NCBI GenBank assembly: GCA_038496675.1
Contig: CM076656.1
Coordinates: 23,925,496 to 23,989,495 of the forward strand
Length of the DNA stretch: 64,000 nt
Direction: 5' to 3'
Origin: Rachycentron canadum
Lineage: Eukaryota; Chordata; Actinopteri; Carangiformes; Rachycentridae
The notes under the pieces are model-generated. The model was not told the origin of the DNA, ran no database searches, and was given only the letters and a program-made list of their open reading frames with translations. Shown here piece after piece: positions 63,801 through 64,000 of this stretch (positions within the stretch are counted from its first letter, which is position 1; the number at the start of each line of letters is the position of its first letter). A program made the translations under genes and the position numbers.

Positions 63801-64000
63801 TTTTTTTTTTTTTTTGCTCTCACTCCTTCCATCAGTTCCCAGTGTGCTCATTTTAAGTTTGTTAAATAGAAAAGGTCTTTGTAAATAGTCTTTCCAGTGT
63901 GGGATGTGTTGAAATGACCCCACAAGCTATCGCTGTCCTTGATCGCACAATGAGAGGACATCCAGGCAGGGCAGGGGTTGGCCTGGTGACACAAACAGAC
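60827..64000. other. Non-coding to window end
   Basis: C run near 60839-60846, T run near 63800-63815. A plus-strand frame at 62917-63261 (114 codons) has no splice or homology support. Confidence 0.45.

Noticed and set aside
22000..64000. Exons of dis3l2, expected near nppc from mammalian gene order
   Set aside because: No conserved DIS3L2 segment was found among readable frames; it may lie outside the window or on another chromosome.

Overview
This is vertebrate nuclear DNA, most likely from a teleost fish. It is intron- and repeat-rich, with long TG/CA microsatellites and the short dispersed repeats typical of fish genomes: Tc1-like, L2-type LINE, tRNA-SINE and MITEs. The one confidently named gene is a fish-type C-type natriuretic peptide gene. 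Bacterial features (operons, ribosome binding sites, CRISPR) do not apply. Almost all long open frames here are repeat-driven or at chance level.

Layout. Positions 1-1548 are a CTGT/CTAT minisatellite. A truncated Tc1-like transposon lies at 2475-2950. The intact two-exon gene nppc is on the minus strand (7227-8511), with a TATA box and a CRE-like site just upstream. About 0.9 kb upstream of nppc, and divergent from it, is a possible small two-exon transcription unit (9526-10287, poly(A) signal 10364-10369). A second candidate gene, not recognised, has four exons on the plus strand at 21495-25091: one frame runs from an ATG in good context through three GT-AG introns, all phase 2, to a stop followed 56 bases later by AATAAA.

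From 25.2 kb to the end I find no convincing gene. This stretch is intronic or intergenic sequence with mobile elements: an apparent 4.6-kb TIR-bounded element (27651-32270) containing a 514-bp TAA-flanked MITE and a copy of a 0.5-kb dispersed repeat; a perfect 12-bp-TIR MITE (45236-45466); two LINE reverse-transcriptase remnants; a tRNA-derived SINE; and five copies of one dispersed repeat (family A), two of which carry a perfect TGACGTCA palindrome.

In mammals NPPC lies beside DIS3L2 in divergent orientation, so dis3l2 exons might be expected to the right, but I recognise none. Points worth checking first are the two candidate genes, the telomere-like TTAGCRR heptamer array in intron 1 of the larger one, and the CRE-bearing repeat just upstream of it.
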